A DNA stretch of 64,000 nt from contig NZ_JACIDV010000009.1 of NCBI RefSeq assembly GCF_014196515.1, positions 62,001 to 126,000 on the forward strand, read 5' to 3'. A program made the position numbers and the translations under genes. Below are positions 42,540 to 51,379 of this stretch, in pieces. The notes under the pieces are model-generated. The model was not told where the DNA came from, searched no databases, and worked only from the letters and a program-made list of their open reading frames with translations. This DNA is from Rhizobium skierniewicense (GTDB taxonomy: Bacteria > Pseudomonadota > Alphaproteobacteria > Rhizobiales > Rhizobiaceae). Numbering within the stretch: position 1 is the first letter of the stretch; every line of letters begins with the position of its first letter.

Positions 42540-45049
42540 TCACGCCCCGTAACGCGACCGGTGTTGGCCTTGAGCGGCACATTCGGATTGTCGCTCTGTG
42601 CGCCAGTAACGGTCGCACCATTCGATCCTGTCACCGAGATCGAGCCGTTGACCTCCACCTGTGTCTTTCCGCCTGGCTGCGCAGGCAGCGCATTATTGTT
42701 GGCTGGCTGATCGCCGCCGTCAGGACCTCCCCCACCAAAAAGATTTGGCATCCAGGACGGTTTTTTGATCACGGATGATAGATCGATATTTCCGATCGCT
42801 GCCAGAATAGCATCCGGTAGCCCCTTGAACCACGCAATCAGCTCATCAAATTTGCTGATGATACCGTTGATCATCTGCTGCCCAGCCTGAACACCGGCAC
42901 TGTAGAAATCACCCGGCAACGCCTTCACCGATGCCACGAACTTGCCGATGCCGTCCGATGCGTCTTTCCATGCCTGGGAAACACCTTTGGGAACGAGGCT
43001 TTCCCAACTGATCTTTCCCTCGGCCAGATCGGCCATCGTCTTTACCAACTGGGCGATCGCCTCCGCGACATTCTTGATGGTGAACGTCACGACATCAAGG
43101 CCACCGCCAGCAAAGCTGCCGAGCCATTCGAAGACGCTATTGGCCTTGCCCGTATCGACGCCAGTCAATGCGCCGAGCGCCCTGCCGAGCCGCCATAGAC
43201 CGCTCGCAATGTCCGTGATCGCTTTGACCGTTCCGCCAACGTTCTCGCCGATCGACGGCAGCGAAATCGCGAAACCCGTTCCAAAAGATTTCAGGCGATC
43301 CCATGCGCCGGAAAGACTGGTCAAGACCAATTCCAAAGACTTGATCGCGGCAAGCTTTGCACCGTCTATGTCGACACCGGAGAGATCGAACTGGAGACCC
43401 TTCGAGAAGCCTTCAAAGAGGCCTCGAAGATTGTTTAAGCCACCTTTGATGTCTCCCATGGCACGACTAAGACCGGCACGCACAGTCGGGCCGTACCGAT
43501 CCGCCATCTCGCGCCCGGCAGCAACAATCCGGGTACCTTTCTCGCGGACGGTATCGGCCAGTTGGGAAAATCCGGTTTTCGCCCGATCCCAAAGCCGCAT
43601 CAGTCGTGGTCCGTAGCTGCCCCAATTTTTGTAGATATGCGCTGCGCCTAACCCCAGCGCCGCGATCGTCAAGCCGACTGGACCGAGCAATGCCGCCAGC
43701 ATGCCTAGCCCGGCCGCGATCACCGGCAGGATGACGCCAAGCGCACCGATGCCAGCAGCGACGAGGATGGCAACACCGGCAAAAGCGATACCCTGCTTGA
43801 CCATGCCGCCCGTGCTGGCGTCCAGCTCGCGCATCCATTTGAGGCCATCCATCAGGTAGCCGTTGATCATCGGCATCCATGTGCCGAAGGCGAGACCAAC
43901 CTCACGGCTGGCCTGCTGGCCGATTTCCCCGAACGTGATCAGTTGCCGATTGAGCCCCTGCATCTGGGTTTCGAAATCGCCATCGATGACGCCACCGGTT
44001 GCCTTTGCGACCTCGTCCTTGATCCGCTTGAATTCATCGACGTTGGTCAGAAACGGGATAAGGAAGTCCATCACCTGCATGTCGGAGAACAGCCCGCCGA
44101 GCGCACCAGCGCCGTGGATTTGTTCGAGCTGCTCGCGAACGAAGCCGAGCGCGTCGGCACCTTCCAGACCCGACGCCTTGGCCTTCTGCATCAGTTTGTC
44201 GATCTCGGTACCGGAGACACCCGTCAGTTTGACGATCTTCTGCATGACGGCTTCGATCGGGTTGATGCCCTTCGTCGCGGCATCCTTCATGACCGCCTCG
44301 ATGTTCACGCCCGCCTCGGCAAAGCTCTTGATCGTCGCAGGTGCGAGGATTTTGGACAGAAAGTTTTTAAGGTTGTTGGCAGCTTCTGCGGGATCGGCCG
44401 TGCCTTTGCGGGCAATCTGGAGGGCAGCACCAAGGAAGTTGACGGCTTCGCGGCCGGTCACGCCAAACTTCGCCATCTGCGATGTCAGTGTCGGGAAATA
44501 CCGCGCCATGTCCTTCAGCTCGAACGCGCCTTCCTTACCTGCAACGACAAGCGCACCAAGTGAGTTCTCCAGCTGGTCGGCAGGAACCTTCAGTGTCTGA
44601 AGCAGCGACGTGGCGACCGCCGACATATCGCTGAACTCGGCGTTGGCTGCGGTCGCGGCCTTGCCGATGATTCCGATGGAAGCATCGATTAACGATCGGT
44701 CCACACCGGCCGCGATCATCTGGCCAGCGCCAGACGCGATGATGTCAGAGGTTTGCCCGACGATCAGCGCCAGCTCTTCGTACTGAGCCTTCGCTTGGTC
44801 TACGAAATTAAAGGCAGCTTGATTGGTGAGATTAGCCGTTCCCGCTATGTCGAGGAGTTGCTGCTGGAAGGCAGCAGCTTCTTTCATCGGCCCCATGAAG
44901 GAGATGGCCGCGACAGCCGCGCCAACAATGCCGATTTTCCGGGCGAAGCTTGAGATGCCTTCTAGGGCGCTACGAATACGACGCAAAGGACCGGAAAGCA
45001 TGTCGCGCATGCGCACGATCACATCAAGGTTCATGTTCCGATTGGCCAC
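42536..45049 (-). CDS. tail tape-measure protein (TP901 family, Mu gp42-like)
   Basis: An 837-aa tape measure. The TP901 core begins about residue 60 and includes IIASGAGQMIAAGVDRSLIDASIGIIGKAATAANAEFSDMSAVATSLLQTLKV. Several hydrophobic stretches (about 440-490) precede the C-terminal part. Its length should set tail length. It starts with GTG at 45049. Element B and the frameshift region lie directly upstream. Confidence 0.95.
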   Translation of the reverse strand: MANRNMNLDVIVRMRDMLSGPLRRIRSALEGISSFARKIGIVGAAVAAISFMGPMKEAAAFQQQLLDIAGTANLTNQAAFNFVDQAKAQYEELALIVGQTSDIIASGAGQMIAAGVDRSLIDASIGIIGKAATAANAEFSDMSAVATSLLQTLKVPADQLENSLGALVVAGKEGAFELKDMARYFPTLTSQMAKFGVTGREAVNFLGAALQIARKGTADPAEAANNLKNFLSKILAPATIKSFAEAGVNIEAVMKDAATKGINPIEAVMQKIVKLTGVSGTEIDKLMQKAKASGLEGADALGFVREQLEQIHGAGALGGLFSDMQVMDFLIPFLTNVDEFKRIKDEVAKATGGVIDGDFETQMQGLNRQLITFGEIGQQASREVGLAFGTWMPMINGYLMDGLKWMRELDASTGGMVKQGIAFAGVAILVAAGIGALGVILPVIAAGLGMLAALLGPVGLTIAALGLGAAHIYKNWGSYGPRLMRLWDRAKTGFSQLADTVREKGTRIVAAGREMADRYGPTVRAGLSRAMGDIKGGLNNLRGLFEGFSKGLQFDLSGVDIDGAKLAAIKSLELVLTSLSGAWDRLKSFGTGFAISLPSIGENVGGTVKAITDIASGLWRLGRALGALTGVDTGKANSVFEWLGSFAGGGLDVVTFTIKNVAEAIAQLVKTMADLAEGKISWESLVPKGVSQAWKDASDGIGKFVASVKALPGDFYSAGVQAGQQMINGIISKFDELIAWFKGLPDAILAAIGNIDLSSVIKKPSWMPNLFGGGGPDGGDQPANNNALPAQPGGKTQVEVNGSISVTGSNGATVTGAQSDNPNVPLKANTGRVTGRE

Positions 45050-45075
45050 AGCGCGCCCCGCTCAAATTAGGGGCC

Positions 45076-45128
45076 AAACTATCGCGCACGCGCAAGCCTG
45101 ATCATGCCCGCCAGCGCAGGCGGGCATG
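45076..45128 (-). promoter_or_regulatory. late-promoter-like element B (upstream of tape measure)
   Basis: Dyad CATGCCCGCC/GGCGGGCATG at 45103-45128, then 21 bp, then TAGTTT (45076-45081). It begins 3 nt after the stop of the frameshifted chaperone extension, so the dyad might also end that transcript. Confidence 0.6.
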
Positions 45129-45130
45129 AC

Positions 45131-45762
45131 TTAAGGTTTCGACATTTCACTGACGTGGTTTCGGTATGCCATGATGCAGTTCCACCAGAACCGCAACTCA
45201 TCTATCGTCATGGCGTCAATTTCGGCAGCGCTGAAGCCGGAGCCATCAGCGACACCGCCTGTCATTATCGGCCACTCTTTGGGCCATTGTTCAAAAAATG
45301 GTTGAGTACCTTCGCACTGTCATTGATGTCCTTTGCGTCCATCCTGTCGAATAACGCGTTCATCACGACTTGAGTGATTTTTGTCGAACGTGAGAAAGCG
45401 ACCACTGACATGGACTCTTCCGACGCTGCGGAAACGGCTCGGGTGTCAGCGCCGTTCAGACGATGAAACGTCAAGCTGTCATAGGTGGTTTCTTTGATCT
45501 TCCCACCTTTTTGCGTGCGCAAAGTCTTGGGGTAGGCAAGCGGCAAGGTTACGGTGCCATCTTTGTTAAGGACGGCATGCGGTGGCAGCTTGTCCAGTGG
45601 GTGCTCGTCCTCATTGATGATGTCGGGGTCCAAGGCAGGATCAATGATGCCCACTGTGTCCTCATCGATGACACTGGTACCGTCATTATCGGCGTTCACC
45701 AAGCCTGCCGCCTGACCCTCGTCAAGATCGATATCAACACTGTTTGTAATCTTCGTTCCCAT
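45131..45762 (-). CDS. tail assembly chaperone, long form by -1 frameshift (gp41-41'-like)
   Basis: The slippery heptamer TTTTTTG (45292-45298, minus strand, zero-frame codons TTT TTG) lies 9 codons before the zero-frame stop. A -1 shift gives FEQWPKEWPIMTGGVADG and a further 35 residues with DELRFWWNCIMAYRN, ending at 45131; the product is about 210 aa. This matches the G/GT arrangement between tube and tape-measure genes in dsDNA phages. Confidence 0.75.
45265..45762 (-). CDS. tail assembly chaperone, short form (Mu gp41-like)
   Basis: A 165-aa protein starting MGTKITNSVDIDLDEG. It contains TTYDSLTFHRLNGADTRAVSA, common to Mu-like phage tail assembly proteins. The ATG shares a base with the stop of the tube gene (TAATG). 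The start at 45795 was not used. Confidence 0.87.
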   Translation of the reverse strand: MGTKITNSVDIDLDEGQAAGLVNADNDGTSVIDEDTVGIIDPALDPDIINEDEHPLDKLPPHAVLNKDGTVTLPLAYPKTLRTQKGGKIKETTYDSLTFHRLNGADTRAVSAASEESMSVVAFSRSTKITQVVMNALFDRMDAKDINDSAKVLNHFLNNGPKSGR

Positions 45763-46124
45763 TATAGAATTTCCTCTGGCGAAGACGCCGCCCACTTGAG
45801 TTCGATCTTGCCGCCTTCGCCGCCAGTGACTTCCGACCTGTCGTCGACGAGGAAGGCGTCGTTAAAGACGAGAGTCTGGCCGGTGTCGCACACGACCTGC
45901 AATTCGCCCTCACCGGGATCGAGCAGGTTGCCAAGCCGCTGACCGGCTTCCAGATGCGTGGTGGCCGAGATTTCGGAGCCTTGATACTCCTGCGCCCGGC
46001 CGACCTTGCGGCCATAGGTAACGGCATTGTTCTTGATGCCGCCCATCCTGAATTTTGCGCCTTTCTCAACTGGCAGGTTACGTCCCCGCCAGATGATATC
46101 GACGATGCCCAATACCTGTGTCAT
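45762..46124 (-). CDS. tail tube protein (Mu gp40/M-like)
   Basis: A 120-aa inner tube protein. GIVDIIWRGRNLPVEKGAKFRMGGIKNN and ATTHLEAGQRLGNLLDPGEGELQV are typical for Mu gpM. It follows the sheath gene after 16 nt and is coupled to the chaperone gene. Confidence 0.92.
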   Translation of the reverse strand: MTQVLGIVDIIWRGRNLPVEKGAKFRMGGIKNNAVTYGRKVGRAQEYQGSEISATTHLEAGQRLGNLLDPGEGELQVVCDTGQTLVFNDAFLVDDRSEVTGGEGGKIELKWAASSPEEIL

Positions 46125-46140
46125 CGTTTAAAAATCCCCG

Positions 46141-47628
46141 TTAAACCTGAAATTCCAGAGCGCCAGCAAACACCATCAGATTGCCGACGATGCGGACCTG
46201 CTGGACGCTATCAAGGCGGTTGCGGTCATCGCCGTTACGTTCGAACCGGCTCTCGCGCAAAGTCTTTTGAACGTCTTCGATCCAGACCTTTTCGCCGTAG
46301 AGCTTGCACCGTGCCGCCCACGATCCGGCCATGCGCTTCGGTGTGACGACCGATGTGCCTGCATCCTCATCGTCATCAATGCGGGACGCGAAGGCACCGG
46401 CACTGTCGTCATCGGCCAGCTTGGAACGCGGATACATGAGGCCGACATAGGCCGACCAGTCGTAGCGAATGCGGCTCATGGTCATCGGCACCATGATGTC
46501 CAGCCAGGCGCGATCGGCAATGCCGAGGTTGGTCTGTTTGTAAGTCGTGATCATGCGCGAAATGGTCACGCTGCCATCGGACAAATGATCGAAAGTCGAG
46601 ATACCGTTGCGCAGCAGCAGATCGTTTTCTTCGTCCAGGAACTGATCAGCCTCGTCGGGAGCCTCCACGCCGGGCAACACCAGGGAGCGCAACTGGCGAG
46701 CCGGATCGGCCGTCAGATAGAACGAAGCGACACCAAGCGCCGAGGCCGCGATTGCCCAGGCTGGCGTTGGGCTTTTCTTCAGACCACCTGTCGTCAGGAA
46801 AGCACTGTTCGTCAGATTGCCGAAGGTGGTGAGCTGGCCATATGTCCCGGCCTTGAACACGAAGGCGTGGCAATCCAGCTTCGATGTCGCAAGGTAGCGC
46901 TGGCGCAGCCACTCGACTGTCTTGGTGACGTTGGTGGTGTCGGACCATGGGTGCGTGATCTTGGTGAACCATGTCGTCGTCAGAGCATCGAGCACTGCCT
47001 GAATATCAGGATTGCCGGAGCCTCCCGCCATCGGCACGACGGTAACGGTCAGTCCCTGCGGTAAGGGCTGAGCCTTGGTATCGACGCGCAGATCGATCTC
47101 ATTGCCAACTTCACCGGCGTGACGAGAGGTCACGGTGACGACGCCAGCAGCCGAGGCGGCGGTTGCCACCATGTCGCTATCGGCGTTGATCGCGGCGGCA
47201 AGCTTTGCCGCCAGTGCGGCGATGTTGTCCGTGGCGATCGCGGTCATGCGAACCTGCCGTCCACCGATCTTGAAGCGAAGCACCAGGGCGCTTGCGACGT
47301 TGCCCGCAAAGGTGAACGATCCCGTCGCCTTCACGCCGTCAGCATCGTCGGCAAGCGCGGTGACGAATAGCGGCGTATTGCGGTTGGCCTTCTTGAAAAA
47401 GGCGACCTGCTCCGCGCCGATCGAGCCACGGCCGAACAGGGAAATACCCTCGTCGGCGCGGGTGATTTCGCGAATGACGCCGGGTGCCAGCGTTCCCGAG
47501 GCAAGTCGCTGGCCAATGATGCAGACCTTTTCAGGCCAAGGCAGAACGCCGACATTGCGGTAGTTTGCCCGGATTTCCAGCAGGACGGCCGGTTCAAGTC
47601 TATCGACCGGGATTTCGTTGAAATCCAT
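46141..47628 (-). CDS. contractile tail sheath protein (Mu gp39/L-like)
   Basis: A 495-aa sheath. The N-terminus MDFNEIPVDRLEPAVLLEIRANYRNVG and ASALGVASFYLTADPARQLRSLVLPGVEAP are typical Mu gpL blocks. It defines a myovirus tail. It is coupled to the DUF2635 gene by TAATG. Confidence 0.95.
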   Translation of the reverse strand: MDFNEIPVDRLEPAVLLEIRANYRNVGVLPWPEKVCIIGQRLASGTLAPGVIREITRADEGISLFGRGSIGAEQVAFFKKANRNTPLFVTALADDADGVKATGSFTFAGNVASALVLRFKIGGRQVRMTAIATDNIAALAAKLAAAINADSDMVATAASAAGVVTVTSRHAGEVGNEIDLRVDTKAQPLPQGLTVTVVPMAGGSGNPDIQAVLDALTTTWFTKITHPWSDTTNVTKTVEWLRQRYLATSKLDCHAFVFKAGTYGQLTTFGNLTNSAFLTTGGLKKSPTPAWAIAASALGVASFYLTADPARQLRSLVLPGVEAPDEADQFLDEENDLLLRNGISTFDHLSDGSVTISRMITTYKQTNLGIADRAWLDIMVPMTMSRIRYDWSAYVGLMYPRSKLADDDSAGAFASRIDDDEDAGTSVVTPKRMAGSWAARCKLYGEKVWIEDVQKTLRESRFERNGDDRNRLDSVQQVRIVGNLMVFAGALEFQV

Positions 47629-47807
47629 TACTTGGTCTCCTCGGTTTTCTTCGCGACTTCACGCGGCTTTACGATCAAATCGCCGTCCGCAATGCGACGG
47701 CGGGTGAAGTGGGTTTGCGGGTCTTCCATGCCCTCGGCTGGCCACAGCGAGCCGTCGGGTTGATGGACAGTGCGGCCCTCGGCCGCGACGAGTGTTTTGG
47801 TGGCCAT
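47628..47807 (-). CDS. DUF2635 protein (Mu gp38-like)
   Basis: A 59-aa protein, MATKTLVAAEGRTVHQPDGS and then FTRRRIADGDLIVKP, the DUF2635 pattern. It always precedes the sheath gene in Mu-like phages. Its stop overlaps the sheath start. Confidence 0.88.
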   Translation of the reverse strand: MATKTLVAAEGRTVHQPDGSLWPAEGMEDPQTHFTRRRIADGDLIVKPREVAKKTEETK

Positions 47808-47815
47808 GGCCGTTG

Positions 47816-48397
47816 TTACTCCTGCGGTGTTTCGATGGTGTCGGTGAAATCGTCGCCAGCGCCTGGCATCGCCCAGGTGATGCCAAGCCCCTTGAAGTCT
47901 TCAGGCGTCATCTTGCCGGTTGCAGCTGCTCGGCACGCAAAGCTGAAGGTGAAGTCGAGCTGACTGATTGCGATGTTGTCATCGCTCCAGCCATCGGCAA
48001 TCACACTGTTGGCCAGCGTGACGTTCGTCGTTCCTTGCCCCTGAAAGCTCACGCCCTGGAGAAGGACGGCGGCGACATCGACCATGGCATCCATGCCGAT
48101 ATCTCTGCGGTCGCCCTTAAAGCGGGCTTCATGGCCGCTCGAAACCTTGTTTACGAGGATAAGCCGCCACAGCATGTTGCCTTTGAGCATTCGCCCGTTG
48201 TCGCCATCCGCCTTCATGCCGGTCCACGCGAGACCGAGGAAGGGCGTAAGTTTGGCAATGCGCTGAAACTCGGTCAGGCTCATCGTCTGCGGCACGCGCT
48301 CGATCGTGAAAGTCTTTGTCGGGAACGCAATCCGAAGTCGCTCGACAATGAGCGGTTCCTGATTGCGGATCGGCATCAATGGAAAGCTATCCATCAA
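47816..48397 (-). CDS. Mu gp37-like tail protein
   Basis: A 193-aa protein in the gp37 position between gp36 and DUF2635. It starts with two ATG codons and overlaps gp36 by 4 nt. The blocks GMDAMVDVAAVLLQGVSFQGQG and ISQLDFTFSFACRAA resemble tail-completion proteins. Likely a tail terminator; family match is less clear than for its neighbours. Confidence 0.78.
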   Translation of the reverse strand: MMDSFPLMPIRNQEPLIVERLRIAFPTKTFTIERVPQTMSLTEFQRIAKLTPFLGLAWTGMKADGDNGRMLKGNMLWRLILVNKVSSGHEARFKGDRRDIGMDAMVDVAAVLLQGVSFQGQGTTNVTLANSVIADGWSDDNIAISQLDFTFSFACRAAATGKMTPEDFKGLGITWAMPGAGDDFTDTIETPQE

Positions 48398-48831
48398 AAC
48401 CCCCGCAATGTGTCTGAGGTGACGATGCGTTGGCGGTCAGAAATGCGTGGCCCAGAACCGACGCTGTCGCCGCCTGTCACGGTGGCAAGCGGAATGTCGA
48501 GATGCACGATTTCCTTGGCGATGTTCTCCAGCCATTTAATGACTTCGGCTTTGCCCTTGGTCATTTCATCTGACGGACTGGACCGCTCCGTGTCTGCCAG
48601 ATCGTGGCGGGCGATCACGCAGGCGGCGCGCACGATGTCTTTGGGCGGGGCCGCGATCGGAACGAGGTAGCGCCCGCGAATATAGCTGTTGATCAGCGCG
48701 GTGGCATCTTCCAAGGCCGTGTTGACCTTCGCCTCGTCTGGCACCGAGGTCTCACGATCCTCCGGATTGGACAGGCGCACGATCTGCACCTCTCCAAAGC
48801 GGGCGATCATATCGGTGACAGTGGCGTACAT
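48394..48831 (-). CDS. Mu gp36-like protein (DUF1320)
   Basis: A 145-aa DUF1320 protein: MYATVTDMIARFGEVQIVRLSNPED and INSYIRGRYLVPIAAPPKDIVRAACVIARHDL are family hallmarks. A head-tail joining role is known for the family. Confidence 0.92.
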   Translation of the reverse strand: MYATVTDMIARFGEVQIVRLSNPEDRETSVPDEAKVNTALEDATALINSYIRGRYLVPIAAPPKDIVRAACVIARHDLADTERSSPSDEMTKGKAEVIKWLENIAKEIVHLDIPLATVTGGDSVGSGPRISDRQRIVTSDTLRGF

Positions 48832-48894
48832 GGAATGCTCCTGGTGAAGTGCGGCGGGGCCGGATCGCCCCGCCGCCGTGCGGTCGCTCGGGGG

Positions 48895-49374
48895 TTATTT
48901 CTTTGGCGCTGTCTTTGCTTTTTCAGGTTCAGCGACGGGTTCGGTGCCGGACGCATCGCTGACAGGCGCGGTCGTTGGGGCCGGTGCTGGAGCCGCCTTC
49001 AGGATCAGAATTTCAGCCTCGGCCGCTTCAAGCTTCTTGCCGAGAGCATCGAGCGCGTTGTCGTGGTCGGCCTGAAGGTTCGCCACTCGCTCGGTCGCGG
49101 CTTCGGCGACCTTGGCGTTGAATGATGTCTGAAGGGCTGACGTGATGCCCTCAACCTGCTTTTGCACTTCAGCCGCAACCGCGGTGTCGAAATCAACGCC
49201 GGTGAGCTTGACGCCACCCGACCCAACTTCCTGCACGATGAAAGCAGGATCGGCTTTGAACGCCTGGAGCTGCTCTGGAGTCCAGCGGTCGGCAGGATAG
49301 ATGGCCGATGCAGGGTTCTCGATACCGTTACGGCGAATGCCTGGCTTCGAGCAGATGATCTGAATTTGAGACAT
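48895..49374 (-). CDS. Mu gp35-like protein (HI1506-type)
   Basis: A 159-aa protein. The start IQIICSKPGIRRNGIENPASAIYPADRWTPEQLQAFKADP fits Mu gp35; a coiled-coil (about residues 85-125) and an Ala/Pro-rich tail follow. Function unknown. It is the first gene after the capsid terminator hairpin. Confidence 0.85.
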   Translation of the reverse strand: MSQIQIICSKPGIRRNGIENPASAIYPADRWTPEQLQAFKADPAFIVQEVGSGGVKLTGVDFDTAVAAEVQKQVEGITSALQTSFNAKVAEAATERVANLQADHDNALDALGKKLEAAEAEILILKAAPAPAPTTAPVSDASGTEPVAEPEKAKTAPKK

Positions 49375-49395
49375 TGCGGGTTCCTTGGTTCTCGA

Positions 49396-49439
49396 CGGGT
49401 TTCAGGAAAGCGGCGATCGCGCCGTTTTCCGAAAACCCG
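49396..49439 (-). terminator. long hairpin after the capsid gene
   Basis: CGGGTTT/AAACCCG at the base, GGAAA/TTTCC in the middle and CGGCG/CGCCG at the top form a 44-nt near-perfect stem. Position between capsid and gp35 suggests partial termination, giving more capsid mRNA than tail mRNA. Confidence 0.65.
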
Positions 49440-49512
49440 CCAGCAATCCGGGAGGTAGAGGAGGAGATTGCTAGCGGGAGCGGCAGAGCCATGTGGTGCT
49501 CGGCCGATCGGG

Positions 49513-50406
49513 TTATGCGAGATGCGGGATGACGACGACGGTCGCGGTCTTTGCCCAGACGTTTGTGTCGCCGCCATTGATCAAAGCCGCCTCGACGATC
49601 TTGCGGGCTGTCGATTCCAAGTTCGGCGGGACGAGCAGCTTGGTCGGACGGATCGCGTTGATCTGGCCGTCGCGCTTGCGGATCGACTGCATCGTGGTGC
49701 GGGCGGCGTCGTAGTTTGCCTGTGTCAGCTCCAGCTTGGACTTGTAGGCCAGCTGCCAGAGACCGAAACCGGCGTTACCGCGTGTGTCGGCACCCCAGAC
49801 ATATTCGTCGCGCCAGAACACGTTCGGGTCGGTTTCCGCAAACATCTGCGTCAGCTTGATCGCTTTGCGGTTCTGCCAGATCATCGGTTTGATGACCTGT
49901 GTGTCATCCACGAGGTACCAAGCGGGCTGGCCACCGGCCGAATAGTTCGAAACCGAAATCTGGTTGCCCTGCTCGTTATAGCCGGGATGATCGGTGTCGA
50001 AATAATACTGCCCGTCATAGCAGGGTGTGGTCTCACCCTTCTTGAAGAGAGGCCACACCAGCGTATCTGGGAATGCCGCACCGTCCTGACCGTATTGCGC
50101 TGCGATCGGCGTGAAGATGCCGACTTGATCGTCTTCAATCTGACGGCGCTTGATCGCAATGGTCTTTTCGAATGAACGGTTGGTGATCGAATAGAGCGAT
50201 GCACCAACGTCATGGGCAACGCGATCGCCGATCCATTCGCGGAAGCCGGGCAGATCGTCCAGGCGCGGGTACTCGTTGGCAAAAGTGGTTGAGCCAACCG
50301 TCATCGCGATTGTGTTGTAGAAAGTAGGCGTTGCGGCAAGCGCCTGATTGAACAGGGTCGAAAGGCCCGTGTAGATGCCGCGCAGATTGGTGACGTTAAT
50401 GTCCAT
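49513..50406 (-). CDS. major capsid protein (Mu gpT-like)
   Basis: A 297-aa head protein. MDINVTNLRGIYTGLSTLFNQAL and EYPRLDDLPGFREWIGDRV are Mu gpT signatures, and ADTRGNAGFGLWQLAYKSKLELT is near the end. It assembles the icosahedral head. Confidence 0.95.
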   Translation of the reverse strand: MDINVTNLRGIYTGLSTLFNQALAATPTFYNTIAMTVGSTTFANEYPRLDDLPGFREWIGDRVAHDVGASLYSITNRSFEKTIAIKRRQIEDDQVGIFTPIAAQYGQDGAAFPDTLVWPLFKKGETTPCYDGQYYFDTDHPGYNEQGNQISVSNYSAGGQPAWYLVDDTQVIKPMIWQNRKAIKLTQMFAETDPNVFWRDEYVWGADTRGNAGFGLWQLAYKSKLELTQANYDAARTTMQSIRKRDGQINAIRPTKLLVPPNLESTARKIVEAALINGGDTNVWAKTATVVVIPHLA

Positions 50407-50415
50407 TTCGGCCCC

Positions 50416-50805
50416 TTAATTCGTCTTGAGCCAGACGCCGTCCGCGTCGATGGCGTCGATGGTGCCAGCCTTGAGCAAAGCGCCCGCAGCCAACGTGAAA
50501 GTGTCGTCGGCCGAGGCGTAGACAGCCGAGCCGATATTGGCTGGCGTGGCACCGGCAAGCGGAATGTTGGTGACACCCTTGCGGGCGTTGATCAGGCGGT
50601 CGCCGGTTGCGCCCGCGCTGTTATCGACGGCCTCCTCGGCAAAGCCGATGAGCGCCACGCAGTTGGGGTGCGCGGCAGGCACGGCTGCAAGAGCGGCTGT
50701 GACGCCGATCATGGTGCCACCGAAGATGCGCACGCCGCCGAGAACCGGATAACCGTAAGCGTCACCGGCGCGCCACTTGCGGCGAATGTCAGATGTTGCC
50801 GCCAT
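50416..50805 (-). CDS. head decoration-like protein between protease and capsid genes (Mu gp33 position)
   Basis: A 129-aa protein starting MAATSDIRRKWRAGDAYGYP, with a small beta-rich core (IPLAGATPANIGSAVYASADDTFTLAAG) that resembles capsid cement/DUF2190-like proteins. It ends 9 nt before the capsid start. The structural role is inferred. Confidence 0.78.
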   Translation of the reverse strand: MAATSDIRRKWRAGDAYGYPVLGGVRIFGGTMIGVTAALAAVPAAHPNCVALIGFAEEAVDNSAGATGDRLINARKGVTNIPLAGATPANIGSAVYASADDTFTLAAGALLKAGTIDAIDADGVWLKTN

Positions 50806-50806
50806 G

Positions 50807-51379
50807 TTAGGCTCCCTTTGCGTGCAGCGTCGCGTGCTGCTTCTTGAAGGCCTCGGGATCAACGCCCATCATGGACGCGACCTTGAGTTCTTCTTCGGTT
50901 GCAGTTTCACCGGTCACGGGTGGCTGACGATTGCCAAGCCCACCGGCGTTGATCGATGGCGCGAGCTTCAGCTCGGTCTCGACCTCTGTCGGGTTCTTGG
51001 AATGGCGGGCAATCATATGGTCGCGAAGGGCGGGAACGACCTTGCCTGCCGCGATCGCCGCGTCGATGGTTGTCGTTGCCTTCTCCATCGCGTGGGTCGT
51101 GACAAGCGTCTCGACGCGAGAGTTGAGGGACGTAACCTGTGCCTTAAGCTCGGAGTTTTCGGCCTCGACCGTGGTGACGGGCTTCAGCTTTGCATTCAGC
51201 GCCGTCACGAGGGCTTCGCCGTCAGCCGTTGCATCGACGCCGACAGCCTGGGCAACGCGGCTCATAAGCGCTGCCTGACTGGTGCTGGCGGAGTGAGACG
51301 CAGTGATGGCCGCAAGGACTGCGGTCTCATCTGCGGTTTCCGGCAGGCCAAGAGCCTTCCGGAGCGCTACGATGTCCAT
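50807..51379 (-). CDS. head scaffold made from an internal start (Mu gpZ-like)
   Basis: An in-frame ATG at 51379 (MDIVALRKALGLPETADE) has an AGGAG box 6-7 nt upstream, better than any site at the full-length start. It would give the 190-aa helical part alone. In Mu, protease I and scaffold Z are made from one gene in this way. So nested production is likely. Confidence 0.7.
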   Translation of the reverse strand: MDIVALRKALGLPETADETAVLAAITASHSASTSQAALMSRVAQAVGVDATADGEALVTALNAKLKPVTTVEAENSELKAQVTSLNSRVETLVTTHAMEKATTTIDAAIAAGKVVPALRDHMIARHSKNPTEVETELKLAPSINAGGLGNRQPPVTGETATEEELKVASMMGVDPEAFKKQHATLHAKGA

